Below are positions 19,020-28,842 of a DNA stretch of 64,000 bases, piece by piece. How positions within the stretch are numbered: position 1 is the stretch's first letter; every line of letters starts with the position of its first letter. A program made the position numbers and the translations under genes. Location of the stretch: positions 186,001 to 250,000 of the forward strand of contig NZ_BCYV01000006.1 of the NCBI RefSeq assembly GCF_001598375.1, in the 5' to 3' direction. The stretch comes from Novosphingobium capsulatum NBRC 12533. GTDB lineage: Bacteria > Pseudomonadota > Alphaproteobacteria > Sphingomonadales > Sphingomonadaceae. The notes under the pieces were generated by a model that saw only the letters and a program-made list of their open reading frames with translations, did no database searches and was not told the origin of the DNA.

Positions 19020-20015
19020 TTGAACAACAATCGTGGGAACAACCGCCGGCGCGGCCGCGGTAACAATCGTCCGCAAGGTGGCGGCCAGCAGCTCAATCGC
19101 ATCGACAGCCGCGCGCGGGGCAATGCCCCCCAGCTGCTCGAAAAGTATCGCAAGATGGCGCAGGATGCCCACCTCAACGGGGATCGTGTCCAGGCCGAAT
19201 ACTATCTGCAATTTGCCGACCATTATTTCCGCGTGATTGCCGATACCCGGCTGCGCCAGGAAGAAGCCCGCCAGCGCCACAGCGGCAATGGCGAGCGCTG
19301 GAGCGAGGGCGAGCCCGAAGACGACGGCATGGACTTCTCGATCGAAGGGGATTTCCCCGCGTTCGATCGTCCCTATGTCCGCCGCGAGGAACGCGAAGTG
19401 CGCACCGCCGATCGTCAGGATCGGCCCGAACGCCAAGATCGTCAGGATCGCCAGGAGCGGCCCGAACGGTCTGAACGCCAGGATCGCCCGGAACGCCAGG
19501 AGCGGGCAGACCGCACCGAACGCCAGGGTGAAACCGGCAACGATCGCGGTTCCGACCGTGGCGCTGATCGCGCTTCGGACCGCTCGGGCAGCCGTCGCCG
19601 CTTTGAAGATCGCCGCCCCTCGGCCGCTGTTGCCAACGCCGCTGATACCGATCAGCCCGTGCCGCTCGAAGGCGTGCGCGCCGATGAAGGCGAGCCGGTC
19701 ACCGATGTGAGCGACAACCCGTTCATCCGCGAAAGCCGCAGCCCGCGTGGGCCGCGCCAGCAGCGCACCGAACGCCGCCCGCGCCGCAGCGCGGTGGCCT
19801 CTGAAGGGCTCGACCCGGCCAGCCTGCCGCCCGCGATCGGCGTGCGCAGCGAGCCGGCCGCCGAAGCCCCGGCGCCCGCGCCCGCTCCGGCCGTCACTCC
19901 GGCTCCTGCCCCTGCGGCCGAGCCGGCGAGCGACGCTTCGGCCGAAGCCGCACCGGCGCCCAAGCGCCGTGGCCGCCCGCGCAAGAACCCCTTGCCGGAA
20001 AGCGCCGAAGGCTGA
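19020..20015 (+). CDS. DUF4167 domain protein with disordered basic/acidic tail
   Basis: 331 residues. The N-terminal DUF4167 domain (RRRGRGNNRPQGGGQQLNRI, then APQLLEKYRKMAQDAHLNGD) is typical of alphaproteobacteria and looks RNA-binding (Arg/Gly-rich). Residues about 130-185 are a repetitive Arg-Asp-Gln-Glu tract (RQDRPERQDRQDRQERPERS), followed by Ala/Pro-rich linker and a basic end (KRRGRPRKNPLPESAEG, AT-hook-like). Start: TTG with AAGGA 10 nt upstream; the GTG at 19011 sits only 1 nt from AAGGA. Function unproven; its place next to prfA-prmC is conserved in sphingomonads. Confidence 0.82.
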   Translation: MNNNRGNNRRRGRGNNRPQGGGQQLNRIDSRARGNAPQLLEKYRKMAQDAHLNGDRVQAEYYLQFADHYFRVIADTRLRQEEARQRHSGNGERWSEGEPEDDGMDFSIEGDFPAFDRPYVRREEREVRTADRQDRPERQDRQDRQERPERSERQDRPERQERADRTERQGETGNDRGSDRGADRASDRSGSRRRFEDRRPSAAVANAADTDQPVPLEGVRADEGEPVTDVSDNPFIRESRSPRGPRQQRTERRPRRSAVASEGLDPASLPPAIGVRSEPAAEAPAPAPAPAVTPAPAPAAEPASDASAEAAPAPKRRGRPRKNPLPESAEG

Positions 20016-20051
20016 ACCCTTTGGCCAATCCAGGCCTGGTAATATGACAAA

Positions 20052-20077
20052 GGCGCCCGCACTCCGGGCGCCTTTTT
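20052..20077 (+). terminator. Rho-independent terminator after the DUF4167 gene
   Basis: Stem GGCGCCCG / CGGGCGCC with a 5-nt loop, followed by TTTTT, 37 bp after the DUF4167 stop. Confidence 0.9.
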
Positions 20078-20145
20078 CGTTGCGGCGCACGCCCTGGCGC
20101 AACCGCGCTTGCCCTTGCTGGGCCGCCGCCGCATAGAACCGGGCA

Positions 20146-21780
20146 ATGAAGGCTTGGCTCCGTTCCCGTTTCGCCGCGCTGGTTGCGCTGGGCGATGATC
20201 GTTTGTCCCGCCGCAGCGAAGCGGCCGTGCTTGTCATGGCCGGCGGCCTGGGGGCGCTGGGCTTCGCCCCGCTCAACTGGTGGCCGCTGACGCTGCTGGC
20301 GCTGGCCGTGCTGGCGGCGCGGATGCAGCGCGCGCGAGGTCCCGTCCATGCCCTGCTGGTGGGCGAGCTGTGGGGCTGGGGCCACTTTTCGGTGGGCAAT
20401 GGCTGGATCGCCACGGCCTTTACCTATCAGGCGCAGATGCCGGCCTGGCTGGGCTGGATCGCGGTGCTGCTGCTGGCGGTCTATCTTGCGCTGTTTCCTG
20501 CCGTGGCCACGCTGGCGGCATGGTGGCTGGGGCGGCGCTGGCGTCTGGCGCCGGTGCCGGCGCTGGCCGCGCTGTGGATCGTGACCGAATGGGCGCGGGG
20601 CTGGGTCTGCACCGGTTTCCCGTGGAACCCGCTGGCCGCCACGGCGCTGGGCGGGTTCGATCGGCCCGGCCTGGCGCGCGTGCTGCCGTGGCTAGGCACT
20701 TATGCACTGTCGGGCCTGGTCGTGCTGCTTGCCGGGCAATGGCTGTTTGCCCTGCGCGCCGGGGCGCAGCGTCGCTGGGGCCTGGCGGCGGCTCACTTTG
20801 CGCTGCCGGCAGTATTGTTCCTGCTACCGCTGGGCGGGCAAACGGCCACGGGCAGCGTGCCGTTCACCCTGGTCCAGCCCAATATCGGCCAGGACGAGAT
20901 CAACGACGCCAGCCGCTATGAGGAACAGTTCCAGCGCGCCGCCGCACTCAGCCTGCCGCGCCAGCCGGGGCAGCGGCGCCTGGTGCTGTGGCCTGAAAGC
21001 GGCGTGCCCGACTATCTGCAGGAAGGCTATCCCCGCGCCTGGTATGCCGGCACCACCTATGGCGGCGACCCACTGCTGGCGCGGGCGCGCATGGGCCGCG
21101 TGGTCGGGCCGGGCGCGCTGCTGCTGACCGGCGCGGTCGACCTGGTGTTTCCGCCCAATCCGGCCCCGGCCGCCATGCCGGTCGGCGCGTGGAACGTGGT
21201 GACCGCGATCGACAGCCAGGGCGTGATCCAGGGCCATTATGCCAAGGCGCACCTTGTGCCTTATGGCGAATACCTGCCGATGCGCGGACTGCTCACGCCG
21301 CTGGGCCTGTCGCGCCTGGTGGCGGGCGATTTCGATTACTGGTCGGGGCCAGGGCCGCGCACGCTGGATTTTTCGGCGCTGGGCCTGCCGCGCGTGGGCG
21401 TGCAGGTGTGCTATGAAATCATCTTTTCGGGCCAGGTGATCGACCGCGCCCACCGCCCGGATGTGCTGTTCAACCCGACCAACGATGGCTGGTTCGGCGC
21501 CTGGGGCCCGCCACAGCATCTGGCCCAGGCCCGGCTGCGCGCGATCGAGGAAGGGCTGCCGGTGCTGCGCTCCACCACCAACGGCATTTCGGCGGTGATC
21601 GATGCCCGTGGCGGCGTACGCGCCTTTGCCCCGCAGCACGTGGCGAGCCGCATCGAAGGGCTGGTGCCACCCGCGCTGCCCCCTACGCCGTTTGCGCGAA
21701 TGGGCAACATATTGCCGCTTTTGTGGGCTGCAGCGCTTCTTTTGGCCGCGCTGGTTGCCTCCCGCCGTCGCCCGCGCTAG
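20146..21780 (+). CDS. lnt: Apolipoprotein N-acyltransferase
   Basis: 544 residues. It adds the third acyl chain to lipoproteins at the periplasmic face of the inner membrane. The N-terminal half has about six to eight membrane spans, then the nitrilase-like domain carries the catalytic Glu ([11 protein letters not shown], near residue 284), Lys ([14 protein letters not shown], near 368) and Cys ([11 protein letters not shown], near 421), with a final membrane span at the end. It follows the DUF4167 terminator, so it has its own promoter. The metK operator starts 10 bp after its stop. Confidence 0.95.
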   Translation: MKAWLRSRFAALVALGDDRLSRRSEAAVLVMAGGLGALGFAPLNWWPLTLLALAVLAARMQRARGPVHALLVGELWGWGHFSVGNGWIATAFTYQAQMPAWLGWIAVLLLAVYLALFPAVATLAAWWLGRRWRLAPVPALAALWIVTEWARGWVCTGFPWNPLAATALGGFDRPGLARVLPWLGTYALSGLVVLLAGQWLFALRAGAQRRWGLAAAHFALPAVLFLLPLGGQTATGSVPFTLVQPNIGQDEINDASRYEEQFQRAAALSLPRQPGQRRLVLWPESGVPDYLQEGYPRAWYAGTTYGGDPLLARARMGRVVGPGALLLTGAVDLVFPPNPAPAAMPVGAWNVVTAIDSQGVIQGHYAKAHLVPYGEYLPMRGLLTPLGLSRLVAGDFDYWSGPGPRTLDFSALGLPRVGVQVCYEIIFSGQVIDRAHRPDVLFNPTNDGWFGAWGPPQHLAQARLRAIEEGLPVLRSTTNGISAVIDARGGVRAFAPQHVASRIEGLVPPALPPTPFARMGNILPLLWAAALLLAALVASRRRPR

Positions 21781-21789
21781 AGGCGGCAC

Positions 21790-21805
21790 ATAAAGATTGC
21801 TTTAT
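21790..21805. promoter_or_regulatory. Candidate methionine/SAM-cycle operator before metK
   Basis: ATAAAG-ATTG-CTTTAT, a perfect inverted repeat inside CATAAAGATTGCTTTATAT, 16 bp before the metK start and 10 bp after lnt. Palindromes of the ATAAAG-N-CTTTAT kind occur before metK and other methionine-cycle genes in alphaproteobacteria and are attributed to ArsR-family SAM/SAH regulators (SahR/SamR); that link is recalled knowledge. No SAM riboswitch fits in the 41-bp gap. Confidence 0.6.
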
Positions 21806-21821
21806 ATCGGACCCTTTGCCC

Positions 21822-23039
<1,218 letters not shown>

Positions 23040-23069
23040 CGCTCAAGCCCGCCGTCAGTTCGATAGCCG

Positions 23070-24650
23070 TCAGTTCATCAGGCGGCGGGCAGCACGCTCC
23101 AGCAGCGGTTCATCGTCCAGCACTTCGCCCAGCACGGCCAGCGTGCCGTCGGGCATGCGCCGCACCATCACCAGCGAAAATTCGCGGCCGTCGGCAGGAA
23201 TGTCGGCCAGGCTGCGTGCCGGCAGGGTGCGCAGGGAGGCCTCGAGCGCGGCGCGCGGATCGCTGCGCGCCTGGCCTTCCTCGCTGCGGCGCAGGCGGCG
23301 CTCGGCCGCGACCACGCCCTTGAGGCCCCCCGGCGTATTGGCCAGGAATCTGGCCAGTTCCCCGCGTGACAGGCCCAGGCGATGGGCATGGGCCAGGGCC
23401 GTGGCATATTCGGTCAGCCGCGTTTTGTCGTACTGCGCGCCGAACACCAGCTTGACCACCGGGATCAGCGGCGCGCGCGCCTGCATCGTCAGCCCGGCAT
23501 CGGCCACCAGCGCGGCCAGATCATCGGGTTCCGCCTCTGCCGCCAGGGCAAAGTCCCAGGCGCGGCCGATCGCGGCATAGAGCGCGTGACGGGTGCGGTC
23601 CTCGCTACCCAGGGCTAGGTCAGCCATGGCGCGGGCGCTGGCCAGCCAATCGGCCAGGCTGTCGGGCTCGGGCTGGTCCAGCCCTTCGGCAAAGGCGGCC
23701 GTTGGAAACGCGTCTTGCGCAAAGGGATCGAGCGGGGCCAGATCGAGCGCGGGCAGGATTTCCAGCGCCACTTCGCCGAGATCGAGTTCATCGGCGTCTG
23801 CCCCGGCGTCTGCCCCGGCGTCTTGCGGGGCCAGGTTGCGCGGATCGCGCGGACGCACCGGGCCATCGGCCCACTGGCCCAGCGAATCGGCCAGGCTGCC
23901 CCAAGGCTCGCCCGGTTCGGCACCGCTCGGCGCGGGATCGGCAAAGGCGGGCAGCGGCAGATCGGGGCGGGCGTGCGTGGCGGCACTGTCTGCGCCATCG
24001 CCCCCGCGCAGAGCGGTCACCGCCTTGCGGCGCGGTTTCTTTTCGCTCAGCACCAGGCCGATTTCGGCCATCAGCTCGTTGGTGGTCGCCTGGTCGGCCA
24101 GTTCCTTCCAGTTGATCACGCCAAAGATGTAGTCGAGCGTGTCACCGCTGGACGAGAACGGCAGCAGGATGCCGCGATAGAGGATCGTGCGCCCGCGCTG
24201 GTTGGCAAATTCCGCCTCGAAGCCGATCGGCGCCTCGTTGGCCACGATCTGCATGTAGTGATCGGTGATGCGCGACAGGATCGAGCGGCCCGGCACCTGG
24301 CTCAACCGCGCCAGTGGGCCTTCGCCCGCGCAATCGGCCAGCAATGCCTCGCCGACATAGGCGATGGCGGGATCATCGAGCCCGGCGTCGAACTGCAGCA
24401 GCACCGCATGATCGGCAAAGTCAGGCCATTGCCCGGCCAGCAGCGGGCCGACCAGCGGCAGGCGGCTGTCGCCCAGCATCCCGGCCCAAAAGTTGTAGGC
24501 GCGCACCTGCATGCGCCGCTCGTCCGCGCCCATCAGCGGCGGCAGCGGCTGATCGACCAGATCGCCGTCGAGCAGGTCATCGTCGGGATCGCTGCCGGCA
24601 AACAGGCCCAAGGGGCCGGGTTCGTCGGCAAATCCGCGCATGCTGTCCAT
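23070..24650 (-). CDS. Hypothetical protein with PAS-like sensory domain
   Basis: 526 residues from ATG 24650 (AAGGG 7 nt upstream). Residues about 55-190 resemble the PAS_5-type domain of alphaproteobacteria (MQVRAYNFWAGMLGDSRLPL, then FEAEFANQRGRTILYRGILL, then LDYIFGVINWKELADQ). The middle is a long acidic, disordered linker with a DAGADAGADADELDLGEVAL-type repeat. The C-terminal 180 residues look alpha-helical, with no recognised enzyme motif. No output domain is visible, so any signalling role is inferred. Confidence 0.6.
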   Translation of the reverse strand: MDSMRGFADEPGPLGLFAGSDPDDDLLDGDLVDQPLPPLMGADERRMQVRAYNFWAGMLGDSRLPLVGPLLAGQWPDFADHAVLLQFDAGLDDPAIAYVGEALLADCAGEGPLARLSQVPGRSILSRITDHYMQIVANEAPIGFEAEFANQRGRTILYRGILLPFSSSGDTLDYIFGVINWKELADQATTNELMAEIGLVLSEKKPRRKAVTALRGGDGADSAATHARPDLPLPAFADPAPSGAEPGEPWGSLADSLGQWADGPVRPRDPRNLAPQDAGADAGADADELDLGEVALEILPALDLAPLDPFAQDAFPTAAFAEGLDQPEPDSLADWLASARAMADLALGSEDRTRHALYAAIGRAWDFALAAEAEPDDLAALVADAGLTMQARAPLIPVVKLVFGAQYDKTRLTEYATALAHAHRLGLSRGELARFLANTPGGLKGVVAAERRLRRSEEGQARSDPRAALEASLRTLPARSLADIPADGREFSLVMVRRMPDGTLAVLGEVLDDEPLLERAARRLMN

Positions 24651-24764
24651 TACCAAGCCCTTCGTCACGCTCCTTGCCCCAGTCTGGCGCAACATGGTGA
24701 AGAAGCGATTAAGTTGCGCCGATGGATTTCCGGGTGTTGGGAAGGTGTTGCCGGCGTTGCTGGC

Positions 24765-25640
24765 CTAACCGCGCGCGGCAATGGCGCGGGCCTTGGCCAG
24801 CAGCCGCTCGGCCATGTCACGGTGCAGCAGTTCGGCCATCTTGCCGTTGACGCGCAGCGCACCCTGGCCGGCATTGGCGGGATCGGCAAAGGCCGCGACG
24901 ATCGCTTCTGCCTCGGCCAGTTCGGCTTCGCCCGGCGCGAACACGCGGTTGGCCACGGGCAGTTGCGCGGGATGGATCAGGGTCTTGCCGTCAAAGCCAA
25001 AGGCGCGTGCCTGGGTGCATTCGGCCTCAAGCAGGGCAAGATCGTCGATCGCGTTGCACACCCCGTCGAGCACGATCAGGCCGTTGGCGCGGGCAGCCAG
25101 CACGGCCTGCGCCATGAGCGGCACGAACGCGGCGCGGCCCGGCGCCTGGGCCATGCCGGTGTCCTTGGCCAGATCGTTGAGGCCCAGCACCAGGCCAGCC
25201 AGGCGCGTGGTGGCGGCGCAATCGGCGATCCGTTCCAGCGCCAGGACCGCGCGCGGGGTTTCGATCATCACCCACAGCCGCACCTCGTTGGCAAAGCCGG
25301 CGCGGTCCATCGCGGCCGACAGCGTCACGATATCGGCCGCGTCTGCCACCTTGGGTGCCAGCACGGCCTCAAGCGGCGCGGCGGCGAGGGCCGCCAGATC
25401 ATCGTGCCCCCATGGGCCATCGAGCCCGTTGCACCGCGCGATCAGGCGGCGATGGCCAAAGCCGCCCGCCTGCGCCTCGGCCACCAGGGCGACACGAGCC
25501 TGCGCCTTGTGATCGGGCGCGACTGCGTCTTCCAGATCGAGCACGACCGCATCGCAATCGAGGCTGCGCGCCTTGGCAAGGGCACGGGCATTGCTGGCGG
25601 GCATGTAGAGCGCAGAACGCAAGGGGCGGGGATCGGTCAC
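24765..25640 (-). CDS. HpcH/HpaI aldolase / citrate lyase beta-like CoA ester lyase
   Basis: 291 residues. The family cleaves or hydrolyses beta-hydroxyacyl-CoA thioesters such as malyl- or citramalyl-CoA. Signatures: LRSALYMPASNARALAKA, VLDLEDAVAP (metal-binding), WVMIETPRAVL (catalytic Glu) and GFDGKTLIHPAQL. The GTG start at 25640 is 4 nt after the MFS transporter stop, with AAAGG upstream; the frame continues upstream but encodes only MFS antisense. Last gene of a four-gene unit. Exact substrate not determinable. Confidence 0.88.
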   Translation of the reverse strand: MTDPRPLRSALYMPASNARALAKARSLDCDAVVLDLEDAVAPDHKAQARVALVAEAQAGGFGHRRLIARCNGLDGPWGHDDLAALAAAPLEAVLAPKVADAADIVTLSAAMDRAGFANEVRLWVMIETPRAVLALERIADCAATTRLAGLVLGLNDLAKDTGMAQAPGRAAFVPLMAQAVLAARANGLIVLDGVCNAIDDLALLEAECTQARAFGFDGKTLIHPAQLPVANRVFAPGEAELAEAEAIVAAFADPANAGQGALRVNGKMAELLHRDMAERLLAKARAIAARG

Positions 25641-25644
25641 GGCA

Positions 25645-26931
25645 TCAACCTTTGCGAGGGGCGGCGCCACGCGGCGCGGGTTCCTTGACGGTATCGACAC
25701 GGCCTTCCTCGCGCGCGGGCATCGGCACGAACAGGCGCAGCACGAGATTGCCGACCAGCCAGAGCGCGGCGGCATGGAGTGCGAAGGTCAGGCCACGCTG
25801 ATCGGCGACCCAGCCCCAGACCCACGCGCCGACCGCCATCGAGCCGAACGTGATCGCCTGGTAGAGCGACAGACAGCGCCCCAGGATGGCCTCGGGCGAG
25901 CGCAACTGCATGGCGACGTTCAGGCTGGTCAGCGCCGCGACCCAGCCCGATCCGCCGACAAAGCCGGCGACCATGGCGATTGGCAGGCTGTGGGCCTGGG
26001 CCAGCAGGAGCAGCGCGCCGATGAAGCCGACCGTCGCGCCGGTGATGATCACTTCTGCGCCAAAGCGGCGGCGCGCCTTGGTGATCCACAGCGCATTGAC
26101 GATCGACCCCACGCCGAACGATCCGAGAATCAGGCCATAGTCCAGCTCGGTCCCGGCCAGGGTATCGTGCGCCACAGCGGGGATCAGCGCCTGGAATGCG
26201 CTGGCACCCATGCCGAACATCGCCCCACGCAATAGCACCTTGCGGATCGGGACGGAGCCGGCGCAGAACACCAGGCCCACCTTGATCGATTGCAGCATGG
26301 GCTGGCGCTGCGGCGCGCGCGCCTCTGGCCGCCAGCGCGCCAGCACCACCAGCATGCCGACATAGCTGATCGCATTGGCGGCAAAGGCCGCGCTCACGCT
26401 CAGGATCGAGATCAGCACCCCGCCCAGCGCCGGGCCGACGCTGCGCGCTAGATTGTTGGACATGGAATTGAGCGCGATCGCTTGGGGCAGATCGGCCTTG
26501 CCCACCTGCAACCGCACCGAAGCCTGCCAGGCCGGCTGGTTGATCGCGGTGCCCATGCCGACCATCAGGGTGAGCAGCAGCAGCGACAGCGGCCCCAGCG
26601 CGCCGCGATAGCCCAGCACCGCCAGCACGGCGGAAACCACCAGCATGGCGGTCTGTGCCCAGATCATCACGCGGCGGCGGTCAAAGTTGTCGGCAATCGC
26701 CCCGGCGAACAGGCCCAGCAGCAGGATCGGCAGGCTGGACGATGACTGCACCAGGGCGATCAGCACATGGCTGCGCGTCAACTCGGTCATCAGCCAGGCG
26801 GCCGCGGCCGACTGGATCATCGATCCCAGGTTGGAGACCAGGTTGGCCGTCCAGATCGCGCGAAACGCGGGATAGCGAAACGGCGCCAGCGCGCCACCGG
26901 GTTGAGGTTGGGAAGCGGCGCCCTGGGTCAA
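25645..26931 (-). CDS. MFS transporter (EntS/DUF894-like)
   Basis: 428 residues, about 12 transmembrane segments. The family-specific start (APFRYPAFRAIWTANLVSNL) and LLLGLFAGAIADNFDRRRVM, an MFS loop 2-3 motif with conserved D-RR, are present. The group includes exporters of small metabolites such as enterobactin, so export is likely. The start is TTG, overlapping the stop of the DUF2141 gene by 4 nt (TTGA), and an ATG is absent nearby. Confidence 0.85.
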   Translation of the reverse strand: MTQGAASQPQPGGALAPFRYPAFRAIWTANLVSNLGSMIQSAAAAWLMTELTRSHVLIALVQSSSSLPILLLGLFAGAIADNFDRRRVMIWAQTAMLVVSAVLAVLGYRGALGPLSLLLLTLMVGMGTAINQPAWQASVRLQVGKADLPQAIALNSMSNNLARSVGPALGGVLISILSVSAAFAANAISYVGMLVVLARWRPEARAPQRQPMLQSIKVGLVFCAGSVPIRKVLLRGAMFGMGASAFQALIPAVAHDTLAGTELDYGLILGSFGVGSIVNALWITKARRRFGAEVIITGATVGFIGALLLLAQAHSLPIAMVAGFVGGSGWVAALTSLNVAMQLRSPEAILGRCLSLYQAITFGSMAVGAWVWGWVADQRGLTFALHAAALWLVGNLVLRLFVPMPAREEGRVDTVKEPAPRGAAPRKG

Positions 26932-27389
26932 AGCAGATAGCGCATGCGGATCGACGTGGTCATCTGCGCTTCGCCCAAGGTAAAGGCGGCGGCAGAAAAG
27001 CGCGGCGGGCCAAACCGGATCGGCGCATCGCGCGAAAAGCCAAAGCCTTCGCGCGGCATCATGAACATCTTGTCGAGCCGGCCATTGGCGTTTTCATCGT
27101 GGAACAGCGCCACGGCATAGCGGCCGGGCAGCACGTGCTGGAACGCGATCATGTCGTTTCCGGCGGCGGGCACGGTCTGGTGCAGCGCCTGCGGATCCTT
27201 TTCGCAATCGGGAAAGGTGCCCGGATCGGCGGTGAGGCAGGCCTGGATCAGCCCCTTGTGCGAGCGCAGGCCGACCACATCGACCAGCACCGTGGTGCGA
27301 TCGGGCAGCACGGCGCCGCCCTGGCTGAGCGCGAGTGCGCCCAGCACCAGGCCGCGTGTCGCGGCCCGGCGAATCGCCTGTGCCTTCAC
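26928..27389 (-). CDS. DUF2141 domain exported protein
   Basis: 153 residues. A signal peptide (TRGLVLGALALSQGGAVLP) is followed by the DUF2141 beta-sandwich: LVDVVGLRSHKGLIQACL, LPGRYAVALFHDENANGRLD and GFGFSRDAPIRFGPPRF. Function unknown; the domain is common beside carotenoid and lipid-modifying enzymes. The GTG start overlaps the hydroxylase stop by 4 nt (GTGA), with AGGAAAG upstream. Confidence 0.82.
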   Translation of the reverse strand: MKAQAIRRAATRGLVLGALALSQGGAVLPDRTTVLVDVVGLRSHKGLIQACLTADPGTFPDCEKDPQALHQTVPAAGNDMIAFQHVLPGRYAVALFHDENANGRLDKMFMMPREGFGFSRDAPIRFGPPRFSAAAFTLGEAQMTTSIRMRYLL

Positions 27390-28129
27390 CGAACTTTCCT
27401 TTCCTGCCAGCCGGCCAGGCCGGCGTCCGTGCCGCAAAGGCGATCCCATACGCGAAAATAGAGGCCGTAGTTGCACCGATACCGCTCGTGATGCTGATGA
27501 TGATGGCTGGCCGTTATCAGCCACTTCCCTGCCCGGGAATGAACCAGCCCGGCCGGAAAGATCTCCCAGCCCATGTGGTTGGTCACGCCCATCACCGTCA
27601 TCACCACCAGAACGCAGGCGAGCACCCCGGCCTGGATCGGCACCACGAAGACCAGCGCGGGAATAAACAGGCCGACCACGGCCGCCTCGATCGGGTGGAA
27701 ATTCATCGCTGCCCAGGCCGTGGGCGGGCGGCTGGCATGGTGGATGGCATGCACGCTGCGAAACACGCGTGGCCGGTGCATCCAGCGGTGCGTCCAATAG
27801 AACCAGGTATCGTGGGCAAACAGATAGACCAGCAGCGACACCGGCATCCACCACAGCGGATAGGCGTGGGGATCGGCATAGATGCGGGTCCACCCGTGCT
27901 GCTGCCAGCCCCAGGCGATGATTCCGGCAGGCACGCCATAGATCGCCGCAGAGGCCAGGCTCCAGCCGATCTCGCGGCGGATCTGCGCCTCGAGCCCGGC
28001 ATAATGGCCAGGCAGGCGCCGCTGGGTAAGCCAGGCAAACAGCCCGCTGGCCGCCACATAGCGCACCGCGACGATCGCGGTCATGGCGAGCGCCGACAGC
28101 AGCAGCGCGGCAAGCGTTGGACTGGTCAT
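27386..28129 (-). CDS. Fatty-acid hydroxylase / sterol desaturase superfamily protein
   Basis: 247 residues, three or four membrane spans. The di-iron histidine clusters are all present: HDTWFYWTHRWMH, HAIHH and, near the C-terminus, HHHQHH. The start ATG is at 28129, where homology and the first membrane segment begin. The superfamily hydroxylates lipids (fatty acids, sterols, sphingolipids, carotenoids). First gene of the unit that continues with DUF2141, MFS and CoA lyase. Confidence 0.88.
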   Translation of the reverse strand: MTSPTLAALLLSALAMTAIVAVRYVAASGLFAWLTQRRLPGHYAGLEAQIRREIGWSLASAAIYGVPAGIIAWGWQQHGWTRIYADPHAYPLWWMPVSLLVYLFAHDTWFYWTHRWMHRPRVFRSVHAIHHASRPPTAWAAMNFHPIEAAVVGLFIPALVFVVPIQAGVLACVLVVMTVMGVTNHMGWEIFPAGLVHSRAGKWLITASHHHQHHERYRCNYGLYFRVWDRLCGTDAGLAGWQERKVR

Positions 28130-28231
28130 GCTTTTCCCGATCGGCGCACGATGCGCCTGGCTGCCCCTATGCCAAGCCGGGCCGGCGCTGCCCAGCCCGA
28201 TTTTCGCCCATGCAGCATAGACAAGGTGCCC

Positions 28232-28260
28232 TTGCCAGCGCGGGGCGGCGCGCCTAGATA
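28232..28260 (+). promoter_or_regulatory. Candidate sigma-70 promoter of the suf operon
   Basis: TTGCCA, 17 bp, TAGATA, ending 84 bp before the regulator ATG. Located in the 215-bp divergent gap with the hydroxylase gene. Confidence 0.5.
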
Positions 28261-28344
28261 ACCGGAGCGATTCGGTCTGATTTGCGCACGCCTGTCGAAA
28301 CGGCGGAATCGGGCCGACCCCACCCACGGTTGCGAGCAGGTGCG

Positions 28345-28842
28345 ATGCGATTGTCGAGCATGGCTGACTATGCCGTTGTCATGATGTGCGCTGCCGCGCG
28401 CCATTGCGGCTGCCACGCGGCCGATCGCCCCCTGCTCTCGGCCCAGCAGCTCGCTGCCGAAACCGGCTTGCCCGCGCCCACCGTGCAGAAGCTGGTCAGC
28501 AAGATGTCGGCAGCCGGCCTGCTCAAGTCGGTGCGGGGCGCGCGCGGCGGGCTCAAGCTGGCGCGCCCGGCCGCGGCGATCAGCCTGGCCGATGTGATCG
28601 AGGCGGTCGAAGGGCCGATTGCCATGGCCGCGTGCAGCGGGCATGGGCGCGGCGATTGCACGCTGGAAGGCGCCTGCATGGTGCGCCCGCACTGGCCGGC
28701 GGTGGATGCCGCACTGCGCGCCGCGCTTTCGAGTGTGTCGCTGGTGCAGCTTGCCCGCCCGGCCCAAACCGGCCATCTGGCCACCCCTGCGGCGGCCATG
28801 ATGCCTGCCGCATCCCCCATTCCTGCCGAGTTGCCCGCATGA
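28345..28842 (+). CDS. Rrf2-family regulator of the SUF operon (IscR/SufR-like)
   Basis: 165 residues. Rrf2 winged-helix domain ([14 protein letters not shown], then [20 protein letters not shown]). Three cysteines, [18 protein letters not shown] (C-x7-C-x5-C), can hold an Fe-S cluster, so the protein should sense cluster status and control the SUF genes. The ATG follows a cluster of start-like codons; upstream in-frame TTG (28282) is less likely. The stop overlaps the sufB ATG by 4 nt. Confidence 0.9.
   Translation: MRLSSMADYAVVMMCAAARHCGCHAADRPLLSAQQLAAETGLPAPTVQKLVSKMSAAGLLKSVRGARGGLKLARPAAAISLADVIEAVEGPIAMAACSGHGRGDCTLEGACMVRPHWPAVDAALRAALSSVSLVQLARPAQTGHLATPAAAMMPAASPIPAELPA

Noticed and set aside
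21781..21821. A SAM riboswitch before metK
   Set aside because: The gap is only 41 bp and contains a DNA palindrome instead of a riboswitch core.
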